DNA from: Cytobacillus sp. NJ13
GTDB taxonomy: Bacteria; Bacillota; Bacilli; Bacillales; Cytobacillaceae
Direction: 5' to 3'
Assembly (NCBI GenBank): GCA_030348385.1
Contig: JAUCFP010000006.1
Coordinates: 3,747,501 to 3,811,500 of the forward strand
Length of the DNA stretch: 64,000 bases
Shown here: positions 49,237 to 57,360 of the stretch, one piece after another
How the letters are laid out: each line of letters opens with the position of its first letter
How positions within the stretch are numbered: position 1 is the stretch's first letter
Translations under genes and position numbers: made by a program
The notes under the pieces: generated by a model
Seen by the model: only the letters and a program-made list of their open reading frames with translations
Databases searched by the model: none
Told to the model about the DNA's origin: nothing

Positions 49237-49241
49237 TCGTG

Positions 49242-49272
49242 AAGAACCCGTCATTTGGCGGGTCTTTCTTTT
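49242..49272 (+). terminator. terminator after mbl
   Basis: GAACCCG and CGGGTC around tcatttgg, followed by TTTCTTTTT. Confidence 0.8.
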
Positions 49273-49305
49273 TGGAACAGCTCAAACGCTGTTTTGGCGG
49301 GAAGT

Positions 49306-49416
49306 GACCGATATATTTAGAAATTAACCGATAAAATTCTAATCCGGCCGATATTTGAAAAAAGTGACCGAAAGGAATGCAATCTGGCCGATATGCAAGT
49401 CAACCTGACCGAAATC
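49306..49416. repeat. 20-21-bp phased array, word (G/A)(A/G)CCGATAT
   Basis: Words start at 49306 GACCGATAT, 49326 AACCGATAA, 49346 GGCCGATAT, 49366 GACCGAAAG, 49386 GGCCGATAT and 49407 GACCGAAAT; spacings 20, 20, 20, 20, 21. It fills much of the 350-bp gap between mbl and flhO. Further downstream TATAAT at 49536-49541 may be the flhO -10, with a weak -35. Confidence 0.88.
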
Positions 49417-49586
49417 AATAAGTGAATTTCTTTTGTAAACTTTCTTCCATTCCAGCCGATTAAAAAAAGGTACAGCTTTTTTCAAAATCTAACTCAATTC
49501 TTCAAATTTTTAATGTTTATTGTCGGAAAGTTTTTTATAATAGAGGTAAATAGGTGTTCGGAATTGCAATTTAGAGGTGAATAAAG

Positions 49587-50426
49587 ATGTTTAGAGGTTT
49601 CTACACGGCTGCTTCCGGGATGCTGGCACAGCAGCGGAGGACAGAAGTGCTGACAAATAATATGGCCAATGCCAATACGCCCGGCTTTAAAGCAGATCAG
49701 ACGAGCTTGAGGGCTTTTCCGGAGATGCTTCTGCAGCGCATGGGCAAGCAGACCGTGCCGACTGAAAATGGACTAAACCTTCCTTTCAATGGGGAAGTCG
49801 GCAGGCTGACTACAGGGGTTTATATGCAGGAGACACTTCCATCTTTCATGCAGGGAGATATGAAGGAAACAGGGATGAATACGGACCTGGCGCTGCTTGA
49901 TCTTAATCTGCCTGTTAATCCGGATACTGGCTTAAGAGGGTCTGTCTTTTATACTGCAGCAGGTATTGATGGCGAGCCGCGCTATACGAGGAATGGGAAT
50001 TTTACCATTGACGGCGGGGGCTACGTAACGACAGCGAGCGGATTATATATTCTGGATGATGCGGGTGAACGGATTCAGCTCTCCAGTGACCGCTTTACAG
50101 TGAGTGAAGATGGTGTGATTACAGGAGAAGCAGGTGAAACTGCGAGACTAGGCATTATGTATGCCCAAAATCCTGAAAGCCTTCGAAAAGAAGGCGACGG
50201 ACTGTTTGCAGCGACAGAAGAGAGCGTCCTTGAGAATGCCTATAATGCACAGAATGTCCAATTCAAGCTGCAGCAGGGCTATTTGGAGCGTTCCAATGTA
50301 GATGCTTCCCGGACCATGACGGATATGATGACAGCCTATCGCTCTTTTGAAGCAAACCAAAAGGTCCTGCAGGCTTATGACCGCAGTATGGAGAAAGCCG
50401 CAAATGAAATCGGACGGATCGGGTAA
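49587..50426 (+). CDS. flhO: flagellar basal-body rod/hook protein FlhO
   Basis: 279 aa, FlgF/FlgG-type rod protein exported by the flagellar type III system. Family N-terminus MFRGFYTAASGMLAQQRRTE, VLTNNMANANTPGFKAD, and C-terminal SNVDASRTMTDMMTAYRSFE and VLQAYDRSMEKAANEIGRIG. ATG 49587 follows agaggtga. Pairs with flhP as in B. subtilis, away from the main fla/che operon. Confidence 0.94.
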   Translation: MFRGFYTAASGMLAQQRRTEVLTNNMANANTPGFKADQTSLRAFPEMLLQRMGKQTVPTENGLNLPFNGEVGRLTTGVYMQETLPSFMQGDMKETGMNTDLALLDLNLPVNPDTGLRGSVFYTAAGIDGEPRYTRNGNFTIDGGGYVTTASGLYILDDAGERIQLSSDRFTVSEDGVITGEAGETARLGIMYAQNPESLRKEGDGLFAATEESVLENAYNAQNVQFKLQQGYLERSNVDASRTMTDMMTAYRSFEANQKVLQAYDRSMEKAANEIGRIG

Positions 50427-50460
50427 TATCCAGCGGCAGACCCGCTAAGGGGGAAAAAGA

Positions 50461-51288
50461 ATGAATCGAACCATGATTACGGCAACGAATACTCTGGCCC
50501 AGCTGCAGAAGCAGATGGATATTGTCAGCCATAATGTGGCCAACATTGATACAGCCGGCTATAAAAGAAGAGAAGCCAATTTTACCGATTTGCTTTTTCA
50601 GCAGTTCAATAATCAGAGGAATCCGAATGCGGAGACAGCAAGACTATCACCTGCAGGCATCAGGCAGGGAGTAGGGGCAAAGCTCGCGCAGTCTCAAATT
50701 GTCATGAAGCAGGGTGCTTTAAAGGCAACCGAACGGCCGCTTGATCTTGCCTTTACAAAGGAAGGGCAGTATTTCCGGGTGCTGGAGCAGACTGAAGACG
50801 GAGCAGCTGTCCGTTTTACCAGAGCGGGCGCCTTTTATTTAACACCGGTTTCAGATAGTGAGACCATGCTTGTGACAGGTGACGGACTTCCTGTTCTTGA
50901 TGAAAATAATAATTCGATTATAATTAATGGACAAGCTAACAAATTTAAAGTGACCGAAACAGGGAGCTTTTTGGCAGAAGCAGCCAATGGTGCCATCCAG
51001 GAATTCAATCTTGGAGTGGTTCTGATAAACAAGCCTCAATTCCTGGAGCAAAAAGGGGATAATCTTCTTGGCCTTCCTGATGGAGTTGACGGAGAGGGGA
51101 TCTTTACAGAGCTGAACGGTGCGCTCCGCGGCCAGATAGGAATGGCCCAGGGTTCCCTTGAACAATCCAATGTGGATATGTCCAAGGAAATGACAGATTT
51201 GATCAACCTGCAGCGTGCATATCAGTTTCAGACAAGATCTGTCTCCATGGCTGATCAAATGATGGGGCTGATCAACGGAATACGTTAG
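50461..51288 (+). CDS. flhP: flagellar basal-body rod/hook protein FlhP
   Basis: 275 aa, second FlgG-like rod protein. MNRTMITATNTLAQLQKQMD, VSHNVANIDTAGYKRREANF and C-terminal QSNVDMSKEMTDLINLQRAY are typical. ATG 50461 follows aagggggaa. Same operon as flhO (34-bp gap). Confidence 0.94.
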   Translation: MNRTMITATNTLAQLQKQMDIVSHNVANIDTAGYKRREANFTDLLFQQFNNQRNPNAETARLSPAGIRQGVGAKLAQSQIVMKQGALKATERPLDLAFTKEGQYFRVLEQTEDGAAVRFTRAGAFYLTPVSDSETMLVTGDGLPVLDENNNSIIINGQANKFKVTETGSFLAEAANGAIQEFNLGVVLINKPQFLEQKGDNLLGLPDGVDGEGIFTELNGALRGQIGMAQGSLEQSNVDMSKEMTDLINLQRAYQFQTRSVSMADQMMGLINGIR

Positions 51289-51305
51289 GTTAAAGGGGAA
51301 ATAAA

Positions 51306-51575
51306 ATGTCAGTAAACAAAAGTAATCAAGAAGCAGTCAAGACGCGTGAACAACTGAAAAAAGAACCCAGCAAAGAAGAGTCACCGCGCAAAGGGCGGGT
51401 CCGCATTCGCCTTATTCCGATCTGGCTTCGGATTATTATTGTCGTGCTTTTAATTTTCCTGAGCGTTACGGCCGGAGCCGCGGTCGGATATGGAGTCATC
51501 GGCGGCGGGGAAGTAAAAGATATTTTCACAAGGTCCACCTGGATGCATATTGTGGATTTGGTTAAAAAAGAATAG
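51306..51575 (+). CDS. EpuA-like single-span peptide (often labelled RNA polymerase subunit beta)
   Basis: 89 aa: charged cytoplasmic N-terminus, RKGRVRIRLIPIWLRIIIVV leading into one transmembrane helix, then GAAVGYGVIGGGEVKDIFTR and a short outer end. This is the EpuA family, which databases often name 'DNA-directed RNA polymerase subunit beta' although it has no polymerase sequence. ATG 51306 follows aaagggg, 17 bp after flhP. Function unknown; a membrane role is likely. Confidence 0.82.
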   Translation: MSVNKSNQEAVKTREQLKKEPSKEESPRKGRVRIRLIPIWLRIIIVVLLIFLSVTAGAAVGYGVIGGGEVKDIFTRSTWMHIVDLVKKE

Positions 51576-51619
51576 GAAATGAAGAGGAGGGCGATGAGTC
51601 CTTCTTTTTTGTTTCCGCT

Positions 51620-51647
51620 TTGCGTCCGGGCAATTTTTTAGTAAAAT
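51620..51647 (+). promoter_or_regulatory. putative SigA promoter of fabZ
   Basis: TTGCGT (51620-51625), 16-bp spacer, TAAAAT (51642-51647), followed within 20 bp by the FapR-type palindrome. Confidence 0.5.
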
Positions 51648-51662
51648 AAATATAAGCTATTA

Positions 51663-51679
51663 TTAGTATCTGGTACTAA
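51663..51679 (+). promoter_or_regulatory. FapR operator upstream of fabZ
   Basis: TTAGTATCTGGTACTAA matches the known FapR box TTAGTACCTGGTACTAA at 16 of 17 positions. It lies between the candidate promoter and the fabZ ribosome site. FapR is the malonyl-CoA-sensing repressor of fatty acid synthesis in Bacillus. Confidence 0.82.
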
Positions 51680-51701
51680 ATACTGCAGGGGAGCGATACA
51701 T

Positions 51702-52130
51702 ATGAAATTGAATGTAGAAGAAATTAAAGAAATAATCCCTCACCGATATCCATTTCTGTTTGTGGATTCAATTGAAGAGCTTGAGCCTGGAAAAAGAGCC
51801 GTCGGCAAAAAGAATGTAAGTGCCAACGAGGAAGTGTTTAATGGGCATTTCCCAAATTACAATGTATTTCCAGGATGCCTGACGCTTGAAGCCTGTGCGC
51901 AGACAGGTGCTGTTGCCCTTCTGTCACTGGATGAATATAAAGGAAAACTTGCCTTTTTTGCCGGTGTGGAGAAATGCCGCTGGAAACGTCAGGTGCGGCC
52001 GGGCGATACCCTCATTATGGAAGTCGAACTGCTCTCCGTCCGCAGAGGAATCGGAAAAGGAAAAGCCGTTGCGACTGTAGAGGGTGAAGTGGCAATGGAA
52101 GCTGAAATTATGTTTGCAATTGAAAGGTAA
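51702..52130 (+). CDS. fabZ: 3-hydroxyacyl-[acyl-carrier-protein] dehydratase
   Basis: 142-aa hot-dog-fold dehydratase of type II fatty acid synthesis. [19 protein letters not shown] and the active site with His49 ([12 protein letters not shown]) and Glu63 ([10 protein letters not shown]). The usual GHFPxHPVxPGVL stretch reads NYNVFPGCL, a small deviation. ATG 51702 follows caggggagcg. Regulated by the FapR box just upstream. Equivalent to ywpB. Confidence 0.95.
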   Translation: MKLNVEEIKEIIPHRYPFLFVDSIEELEPGKRAVGKKNVSANEEVFNGHFPNYNVFPGCLTLEACAQTGAVALLSLDEYKGKLAFFAGVEKCRWKRQVRPGDTLIMEVELLSVRRGIGKGKAVATVEGEVAMEAEIMFAIER

Positions 52131-52137
52131 TGATAAA

Positions 52138-52172
52138 GGAAATCCCGTACGGAGCGTGCGGGATTTTTTCTG
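52138..52172 (+). terminator. terminator after fabZ
   Basis: AAATCCCGTACG (52140-52151) pairs with CGTGCGGGATTT (one G-T pair), followed by TTTT. Confidence 0.88.
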
Positions 52173-52267
52173 TAAAAAAATATGCAAGTTGTTTCGGTTT
52201 TTGGGAAATATAAAGGAAGACCAATGCAGCAGGTCAACAATACAACCTTATGAAAGGAGCTTTTACG

Positions 52268-52576
52268 ATGAATAAAAAGCTATTAACACTTATCGGAGGA
52301 TCCGTTCTTTCTGCCATGCTTCTAGCAGGGTGTGCCACAGACAACCAGGAGCCTCCGCCGGAAGACGATACAATCACAGAGGATAATGGCGATGTGAATG
52401 ATGGCGATATGAACGGTGACAACGGCGACATGACTAATGATCTGAATGAAAACACAGATGACAATGACATCAACACAGATAATGACGGCGACATGATGGA
52501 AGACAACAACGAGCCGGGCGAAGATATGATCGAAGATAACAAAGATATGCAGGATAAAGATAATAAAGATCAGTAA
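52268..52576 (+). CDS. small acidic Asp/Asn-rich lipoprotein
   Basis: 102 aa. Signal peptide with lipobox LLAGC (Cys about residue 20), so the mature part is lipid-anchored outside the membrane. Mature residues are mostly Asp, Asn, Glu, Gly and Met (NGDVNDGDMNGDNGDMTNDL). This looks disordered and cation-binding and resembles no catalytic family. ATG 52268 follows gaaaggagc. Terminator downstream. Function unknown. Confidence 0.78.
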   Translation: MNKKLLTLIGGSVLSAMLLAGCATDNQEPPPEDDTITEDNGDVNDGDMNGDNGDMTNDLNENTDDNDINTDNDGDMMEDNNEPGEDMIEDNKDMQDKDNKDQ

Positions 52577-52612
52577 TAAAGCGAGGACAGGTATAGACCT
52601 GGCCATTTAAGT

Positions 52613-52648
52613 AGAAACTCCCGATCATGATTGAGCGGGAGTTTCTTT
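52613..52648. terminator. bidirectional terminator, lipoprotein gene and ywpF
   Basis: AGAAACTCCCG (52613-52623) pairs with CGGGAGTTTCT (52636-52646). T/A tracts on both sides; it overlaps the last codons of ywpF on the minus strand. Confidence 0.8.
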
Positions 52649-53083
52649 ATTTTCCTTTTTTGCAGCTGCAAGGCGAGGTTTGCTTTGCATTTTACCCTTG
52701 AATTCATCGAGCAGGCTGTCTCCAGTGAAGCCTTTTTCCAAGAGGTCCTGAAGCAGCAATTCGGCATAATCATTTTTCGTTCTTTTGAGTGATCCCTCAA
52801 AAAGGATGCTGATATGGTTTTCCAGTTCACTGATAGAGGTAATTTTAGTTTGGAATGCGGCTGGATCGTTTTCTTTTTTCGTAATAACAACTTGGATGGT
52901 CAGCTCGTCCTTGTCATCAGCGCGCTTTTTGAAGTACTCAAGATAGGATTTATCAATAAATGCCTCCAGGAGCCAGGTGCTCTTCTCGTCTTCTTTATTG
53001 ATAATCAACCCATCATCCAGTTCAATATCAATCAGGCCATTTTCTTCCACCAATTGCAGAGAAACAAGTTTAAATGTTTTCAT
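52625..53083 (-). CDS. ywpF: YwpF family protein
   Basis: 152-aa cytosolic protein of the YwpF family, unknown function. N-terminus MKTFKLVSLQLVEENGLIDI and the middle section STWLLEAFIDKSYLEYFKKR match family features, as does the position next to ssbB. Minus-strand ATG 53083 follows ggaggtaa. The C-terminal 20 residues are Lys/Ala-rich and run into the shared terminator. Confidence 0.85.
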   Translation of the reverse strand: MKTFKLVSLQLVEENGLIDIELDDGLIINKEDEKSTWLLEAFIDKSYLEYFKKRADDKDELTIQVVITKKENDPAAFQTKITSISELENHISILFEGSLKRTKNDYAELLLQDLLEKGFTGDSLLDEFKGKMQSKPRLAAAKKENKETPAQS

Positions 53084-53229
53084 GGCTTACCTCCATCTCT
53101 AAAATAAGCTGTCTATAAAAAATTATAACACAGGCCAAACTGAAAGCGAATTTGACAGTGTGTCGAATTTTCTTTTTTCATATGTTGAAAATTAGATTTT
53201 AGGGATCGTTTATTGCTGAAAAGAGGCTG

Positions 53230-53284
53230 AAAAATGAATTTTTAGGGTGTTTTTGCCGAAAAAGCATTGTAAAAGTCACATTTT
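53230..53284 (+). promoter_or_regulatory. possible ComK AT-boxes upstream of ssbB
   Basis: AAAAATGAATTTT (53230-53242) fits AAAAN5TTTT; AAAAGTCACATTTT (53271-53284) fits with N6. A further AAAATTAGATTTT lies at 53188-53200. ssbB is a ComK target in B. subtilis, but the interval between boxes does not match the best-known spacings and AT-rich DNA yields such words by chance. Confidence 0.35.
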
Positions 53285-53290
53285 GGTTTT

Positions 53291-53320
53291 TTTACACAGT
53301 AGAGAAGTTCCGGATATGAT
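53291..53320 (+). promoter_or_regulatory. putative SigA promoter of ssbB
   Basis: TTTACA, 18-bp spacer, TATGAT at about 53292-53321, directly before the ribosome site aaagagagga. Confidence 0.55.
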
Positions 53321-53350
53321 AAAGCTATCAAAGAGAGGAGATGAAAACCT

Positions 53351-53719
53351 ATGATTAATCAAGTGACCCTGGTTGGCAGACTGACAAGGGATCCTGAGCT
53401 GAAACGGACACAGGAAGGAATTCCGGTGACCAATGTGACGCTGGCAGTAAACCGCCAATACCGCAATCAGAAGGGTGAAATCGATGCGGACTTTGTGCAG
53501 TGCACTTTATGGAAAAAATCAGCGGAAAATACATCGCAATATTGCCGGAAAGGAACGCTGATCGGGATAACCGGGCGAATTCAGACGAGGCATTATGATA
53601 ATCAGGAAAAGAAACGCATTTATGTAACAGAGGTGGTAGCGGAATCGGTCCGCTTTCTTGACCGGAAGAAGACAGAGGAAATCCCGGTGACCGTGACCAA
53701 GGAGGAACTGCCATTTTGA
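53351..53719 (+). CDS. ssbB: single-stranded DNA-binding protein, SsbB type
   Basis: 122-aa OB-fold protein without the acidic DDIPF tail of the replicative SSB, fitting the competence-type SsbB (ywpH) that coats incoming DNA. MINQVTLVGRLTRDPELKRT, FVQCTLWKKSAENTSQY and GRIQTRHYDNQEKKRIYVTE are clear. It ends TVTKEELPF, a weak echo of the SSB tip. ATG 53351 follows gagaggagatg. Confidence 0.93.
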   Translation: MINQVTLVGRLTRDPELKRTQEGIPVTNVTLAVNRQYRNQKGEIDADFVQCTLWKKSAENTSQYCRKGTLIGITGRIQTRHYDNQEKKRIYVTEVVAESVRFLDRKKTEEIPVTVTKEELPF

Positions 53720-53907
53720 AAGAAGTGTCTGAAAGAGAAAAGGCATTGGAATATATGCTCGAAAGCCTCATAAAGATGCAAGGAAAATCAAACCAAAGAG
53801 TCGATGACCTGAATAAGCGAGTTCTCCAGCTTGAATCCTTTATCCGTGAAACCGCTATGCAAAACCGTCCCCAGGAGAAACCTGGAGGATTTACCATAAT
53901 GAATTGA
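53716..53907 (+). CDS. small coiled-coil protein overlapping ssbB
   Basis: 63 aa from TTG 53716, overlapping the ssbB stop (TTGA). Ribosome site aaggagga at 53699-53706 lies within ssbB. Predicted single coiled coil (LIKMQGKSNQRVDDLNKRVL then QLESFIRE). No family recognised; translational coupling suggests a partner or modulator of SsbB, which is inference. Confidence 0.6.
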   Translation: MKEVSEREKALEYMLESLIKMQGKSNQRVDDLNKRVLQLESFIRETAMQNRPQEKPGGFTIMN

Positions 53908-53986
53908 CGGCATCCCCAACCAGCTGTCCACATATTTTCCTTCCCTATAGAGAATCAATCATATCCCCAGCACTTCCCCTAAATTT

Positions 53987-54017
53987 TAAACCCGGTACTC
54001 CTGTACCGGGTTATTTT
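53987..54017 (+). terminator. terminator after the ssbB unit
   Basis: AACCCGGTAC (53989-53998) pairs exactly with GTACCGGGTT (54003-54012), followed by ATTTTT. Confidence 0.9.
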
Positions 54018-54146
54018 TAACTGAAAATGGTGATAAAGCTCTTTGCAGAAAATAAATATTGTATATGGGTATTAAGGACCAGGGAGGATTTTCACAGAAT
54101 GTGTCGAATATACTTTTTGAAAATAATAAAAGGGAGGTGCAATTTA

Positions 54147-54533
54147 GTGGAAAAACGAGATGAAACAGGGTACCTGTATTTTCAAACAGCAAATAAAAGT
54201 TTAAACACCAATCATCAGCCAAGCTTCTTTGATGCGCTTCAGCTCATCCTGCTCCAGAATAATAAATCCTATCAAAGAATTCCTCTTAGAAGCCATACTT
54301 CACTCACATTCAACGATATGGAAAGGTTTCTTCACTACAAATTCAACTTTTTATTCGGCCAGGTGGCAATAAACGCCGGGGACAAGAATCCTACATACCA
54401 GCTGCTATCCTGTTTTATTATAAAGGAAGGCAGCAAAGTAACTTTTCTGACGCAAAAGCCCAACAAGCATGAATATGCGAAAATAAAAAAACAGCCTTCA
54501 AGCCTTTATGCATATAAAGGACTTGAAGACTGA
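54147..54533 (+). CDS. hypothetical protein, 128 aa
   Basis: GTG 54147 follows the strong site agggaggtgc (54131-54140); upstream codons of the same frame from 54027 have no site. Soluble, mixed alpha/beta look, with PSFFDALQLILLQNNKSYQR and FGQVAINAGDKNPTYQLLSC. I do not recognise a family. Its 3' end contains the terminator of the converging SNF2 gene. Confidence 0.62.
   Translation: MEKRDETGYLYFQTANKSLNTNHQPSFFDALQLILLQNNKSYQRIPLRSHTSLTFNDMERFLHYKFNFLFGQVAINAGDKNPTYQLLSCFIIKEGSKVTFLTQKPNKHEYAKIKKQPSSLYAYKGLED
54484..54528 (-). terminator. terminator of ywqB-ywqA, embedded in the converging gene
   Basis: CTTCAAGCCTTTAT and ATAAAGGACTTGAAG form a long stem with one bulge (54496-54528). On the minus strand it is followed by GCTGTTTTTTTATTTT, a strong T-run. 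It lies inside the last codons of the plus-strand hypothetical gene. Confidence 0.78.
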
Positions 54534-54540
54534 ACAAAAT

Positions 54541-57360
54541 TTATGTCAGGTGAACCAGATCTCTCAGCTCATCTGTTGAAAGCTCGGTAATCCAATTCTC
54601 ACTCGTAATAATTTGATCATTAAGGGACTGCTTTTTTTCGAGCATGGCATCAATCTTCTCTTCGAGCGTCCCAGTGGCAATCATTTTATGGACATGAACA
54701 AAGCGTTTTTGACCAATCCGGTATGCGCGGTCGGTTGCCTGGTTTTCGACGGCCGGATTCCACCAGCGGTCATAATGAATGACATGGTTTGCTGCCGTCA
54801 GATTCAAACCGGTTCCGCCGGCTTTAAGCGACAGCAGAAATACCGGGAATTCGTGATTTTGAAAACGGCTGATCATATGATCCCGTTCCTGCTTTGGCAC
54901 GCTGCCGTTTAAAAACGGCACATCGAATCCGAATTGTTTTTTCAGTAAGCGGGCGATCATGTTCCCCATTTCGATATATTGGGTGAATATCAGACAGCTT
55001 TCTCCCTGCTCATGTACAGCACCGACAAGCTCGCTTAATTTTTCAAGCTTTACAGAACGTTCAAGGACATGCTTAGGCTTCTCCTCTTTTAAATAAAGGG
55101 CCGGATGGTTGCACAGCTGCTTTAAGCGGCTTAATAACTGCAGGATCAGGCCTTTGCGCTCAAACCCGGACAGCTTTTCGATCTGTGCGAATGTATCCTG
55201 GACGAGCTGCTCGTATAGTGAGGCCTGCTCAGCAGTCAGCGGACAATACTCCTTCTGCTCGAGCTTATCAGGCAGGTTCAGGGCCACATCCTCATCCTTT
55301 TTCGTGCGGCGGAGCAGGAATGGCCGGATATATGCCTGCAGCTGCTTAACTTTATTTTTGTCGTCATCCTTCTCAATCGGCAGTACATAGCGCTTCTGAA
55401 ACTGCCCCAGACTGCCGAGATAGCCGTGGTTCGTAAAGTCAAAAATGGACCAGAGCTCAGTCAGCCGGTTTTCCATGGGCGTGCCGGTGAGGGCAATATG
55501 GTGCTTGCCCTTTAACTTTCGGACAGCACGTGATTGCTTTGTCTGGGCATTTTTAATATTTTGGGCTTCATCAATCGAAATGGAGCTCCACTCGATTGCT
55601 TCAAAATCCTCCAGATCCATATGGGTTAGTCCATATGAGGTCAGCACAATATCAGACTCCATTACTTTTTCAGAAAAGCTTTCGCCCTTCAGACGGTTTG
55701 AACCGTAATGGAGATAAACGCTCATGCCAGGTGCGAAGCGCTCGATTTCCTTCTGCCAGTTGCCGAGAACAGATGTGGGGCAGACGATAAGCGATGGGCC
55801 GCTGTCCTCCTCTTTCTTCACCTTTAAAAGATAAGAGATCAGCTGAATCGTTTTTCCAAGCCCCATATCATCTGCCAGAACGGCGCCAAAACCATACCGG
55901 CGCAGAAACAGCAGCCAGCTCATGCCAAGCTTCTGATAAGGTCGGAGATCACCCTTGAAGCTTGCAGGGACCTCTTCAAGCGGAAGGCTTTTGATATCGC
56001 GGAGCTGCTTCACCATCTGTTTCCACTGGCGATTAAGCTCAATCTGGATGCGGGCAAATGCTTTAGGATTATCAAGCTCGTCTTCCTGCGTGCTCTCCTC
56101 AGCCATAAGCTCCTGTTCTATCAAGTCACGGACATGCAATCCTTCTTTTTCCGCCTTTTTCATTAAATCCTGAATATGGCGGACAAAATGGGGATCCAGC
56201 TTGATCCAGCGGCCGCGAATATAGACAAGCCGTCTTTTTTCCTCAACCATGCCCCGGAATTCTTCCTCCGTTAAATCGACGCCATTCATGCTGAAGCGCC
56301 AATCATAATCAAGCATGGACTGCAGCCCGACAAACGAAGGGCGGTGGCTTCCGGTTCCTTTCACTTTTGCTTTGACCTTCAGGCTCGCGTTCTTCATAGC
56401 CTGCCACCACGAAGGAAGAAGTATTTCAACACCAAGTGCCAGCAGGGTTTCGCTCGCTTCAGTCAGAAATGTCCAGGCTTCATCTTCAGTCAGTGAAGCG
56501 GAGATCATGCCAGTCTTGCCTTCAAGCCAGGGGAATAGCTCAAGCCAGCGCTGGATCTCTTTGCCGATAGAATCTTCATAATCATGCCAGTCGTGGGGAT
56601 AGTTCGAATAGTCCTTGTAGTCGACAAAGACATCAGAATTATTTTTTCCGCGGAGGAAAATCGCCAGATCCCAGCTGGAGTCAATATCCCCGGGCTCTTC
56701 CAGCTTAAGTCCAATCGAAAAAGGGGCTTCATTTGATTTGACCCCGATCCATTCCTGCCAGCTTTCTTCGTCAAAATAAGCTGCAAGATCCCTTGGCGAG
56801 AGGTGCTCACTCCGCAATGCTTCAAGCTTTTCACCGAACTGTGTTTTCGCTTCCTGATTCTGATTCATATAGCCATCAAGGGAGCGGTGAAATAAATCAC
56901 CGATAAACTCCCTGACAGGAGAACCTTCTACAGTTTGGTCCCAAAAGTTTGTGCCGAATTCGGTAATCACACTTTCAGGCAGTGCCCAGCGGAATTGATC
57001 CTGTTCCCAGGCGGCAAAATCCGGCATCCATTCTTTTTCCACGATCGAATCGTAAAGAGCATGAGAGGAAGCCAGCAGAATTTCAGCAGTTTCATCCCAG
57101 CTCCAATCAACCAAACGGTTGAACTGCTCAGCCGCAAACAGGGTAACGAGCTGCCAGCCGCTTACTGAGATCCCTTTAATTCCGTCCGCATCAACAGCAT
57201 CAAGCATGGTTCCAAAAAAACTTTCTCTGTGATGGTTAAAAAGAAGCGGCTTCCATTCTTTTGGGGACAGGAGGCGTCCTTCTTCATTGACGGCAAAAAT
57301 CAGGTAGCGGTTATTGTTTATTGGTTTCACTTTCACATGGAGAAATCTCGTTTTAAGCAT
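54541..57360 (-). CDS. ywqA: SNF2-family DNA-dependent ATPase/helicase YwqA
   Basis: 939 aa. The N-terminal half (about residues 1-440) is the bacterial SNF2-associated domain. RecA-like domain 1 has Walker A DDMGLGKTIQLISYL and the Walker B-type box DEAQNIKN; domain 2 has LIFTQYIEMGNMIARLL and RWWNPAVENQATDRAYRIGQ. Bacterial members (RapA/SNF2-like) remodel protein-DNA or RNA-polymerase complexes; the exact role of YwqA is unknown. It overlaps the upstream SWIM gene by 8 bp, so the two are co-translated and likely work together. Confidence 0.94.
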   Translation of the reverse strand: MLKTRFLHVKVKPINNNRYLIFAVNEEGRLLSPKEWKPLLFNHHRESFFGTMLDAVDADGIKGISVSGWQLVTLFAAEQFNRLVDWSWDETAEILLASSHALYDSIVEKEWMPDFAAWEQDQFRWALPESVITEFGTNFWDQTVEGSPVREFIGDLFHRSLDGYMNQNQEAKTQFGEKLEALRSEHLSPRDLAAYFDEESWQEWIGVKSNEAPFSIGLKLEEPGDIDSSWDLAIFLRGKNNSDVFVDYKDYSNYPHDWHDYEDSIGKEIQRWLELFPWLEGKTGMISASLTEDEAWTFLTEASETLLALGVEILLPSWWQAMKNASLKVKAKVKGTGSHRPSFVGLQSMLDYDWRFSMNGVDLTEEEFRGMVEEKRRLVYIRGRWIKLDPHFVRHIQDLMKKAEKEGLHVRDLIEQELMAEESTQEDELDNPKAFARIQIELNRQWKQMVKQLRDIKSLPLEEVPASFKGDLRPYQKLGMSWLLFLRRYGFGAVLADDMGLGKTIQLISYLLKVKKEEDSGPSLIVCPTSVLGNWQKEIERFAPGMSVYLHYGSNRLKGESFSEKVMESDIVLTSYGLTHMDLEDFEAIEWSSISIDEAQNIKNAQTKQSRAVRKLKGKHHIALTGTPMENRLTELWSIFDFTNHGYLGSLGQFQKRYVLPIEKDDDKNKVKQLQAYIRPFLLRRTKKDEDVALNLPDKLEQKEYCPLTAEQASLYEQLVQDTFAQIEKLSGFERKGLILQLLSRLKQLCNHPALYLKEEKPKHVLERSVKLEKLSELVGAVHEQGESCLIFTQYIEMGNMIARLLKKQFGFDVPFLNGSVPKQERDHMISRFQNHEFPVFLLSLKAGGTGLNLTAANHVIHYDRWWNPAVENQATDRAYRIGQKRFVHVHKMIATGTLEEKIDAMLEKKQSLNDQIITSENWITELSTDELRDLVHLT

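Noticed and set aside
49386..49412. SigD promoter for flhO from GGCCGATAT
   Set aside because: GCCGATAT matches the -10, but no TAAA is found about 15 bp upstream, and the same word recurs in the array every 20 bp.
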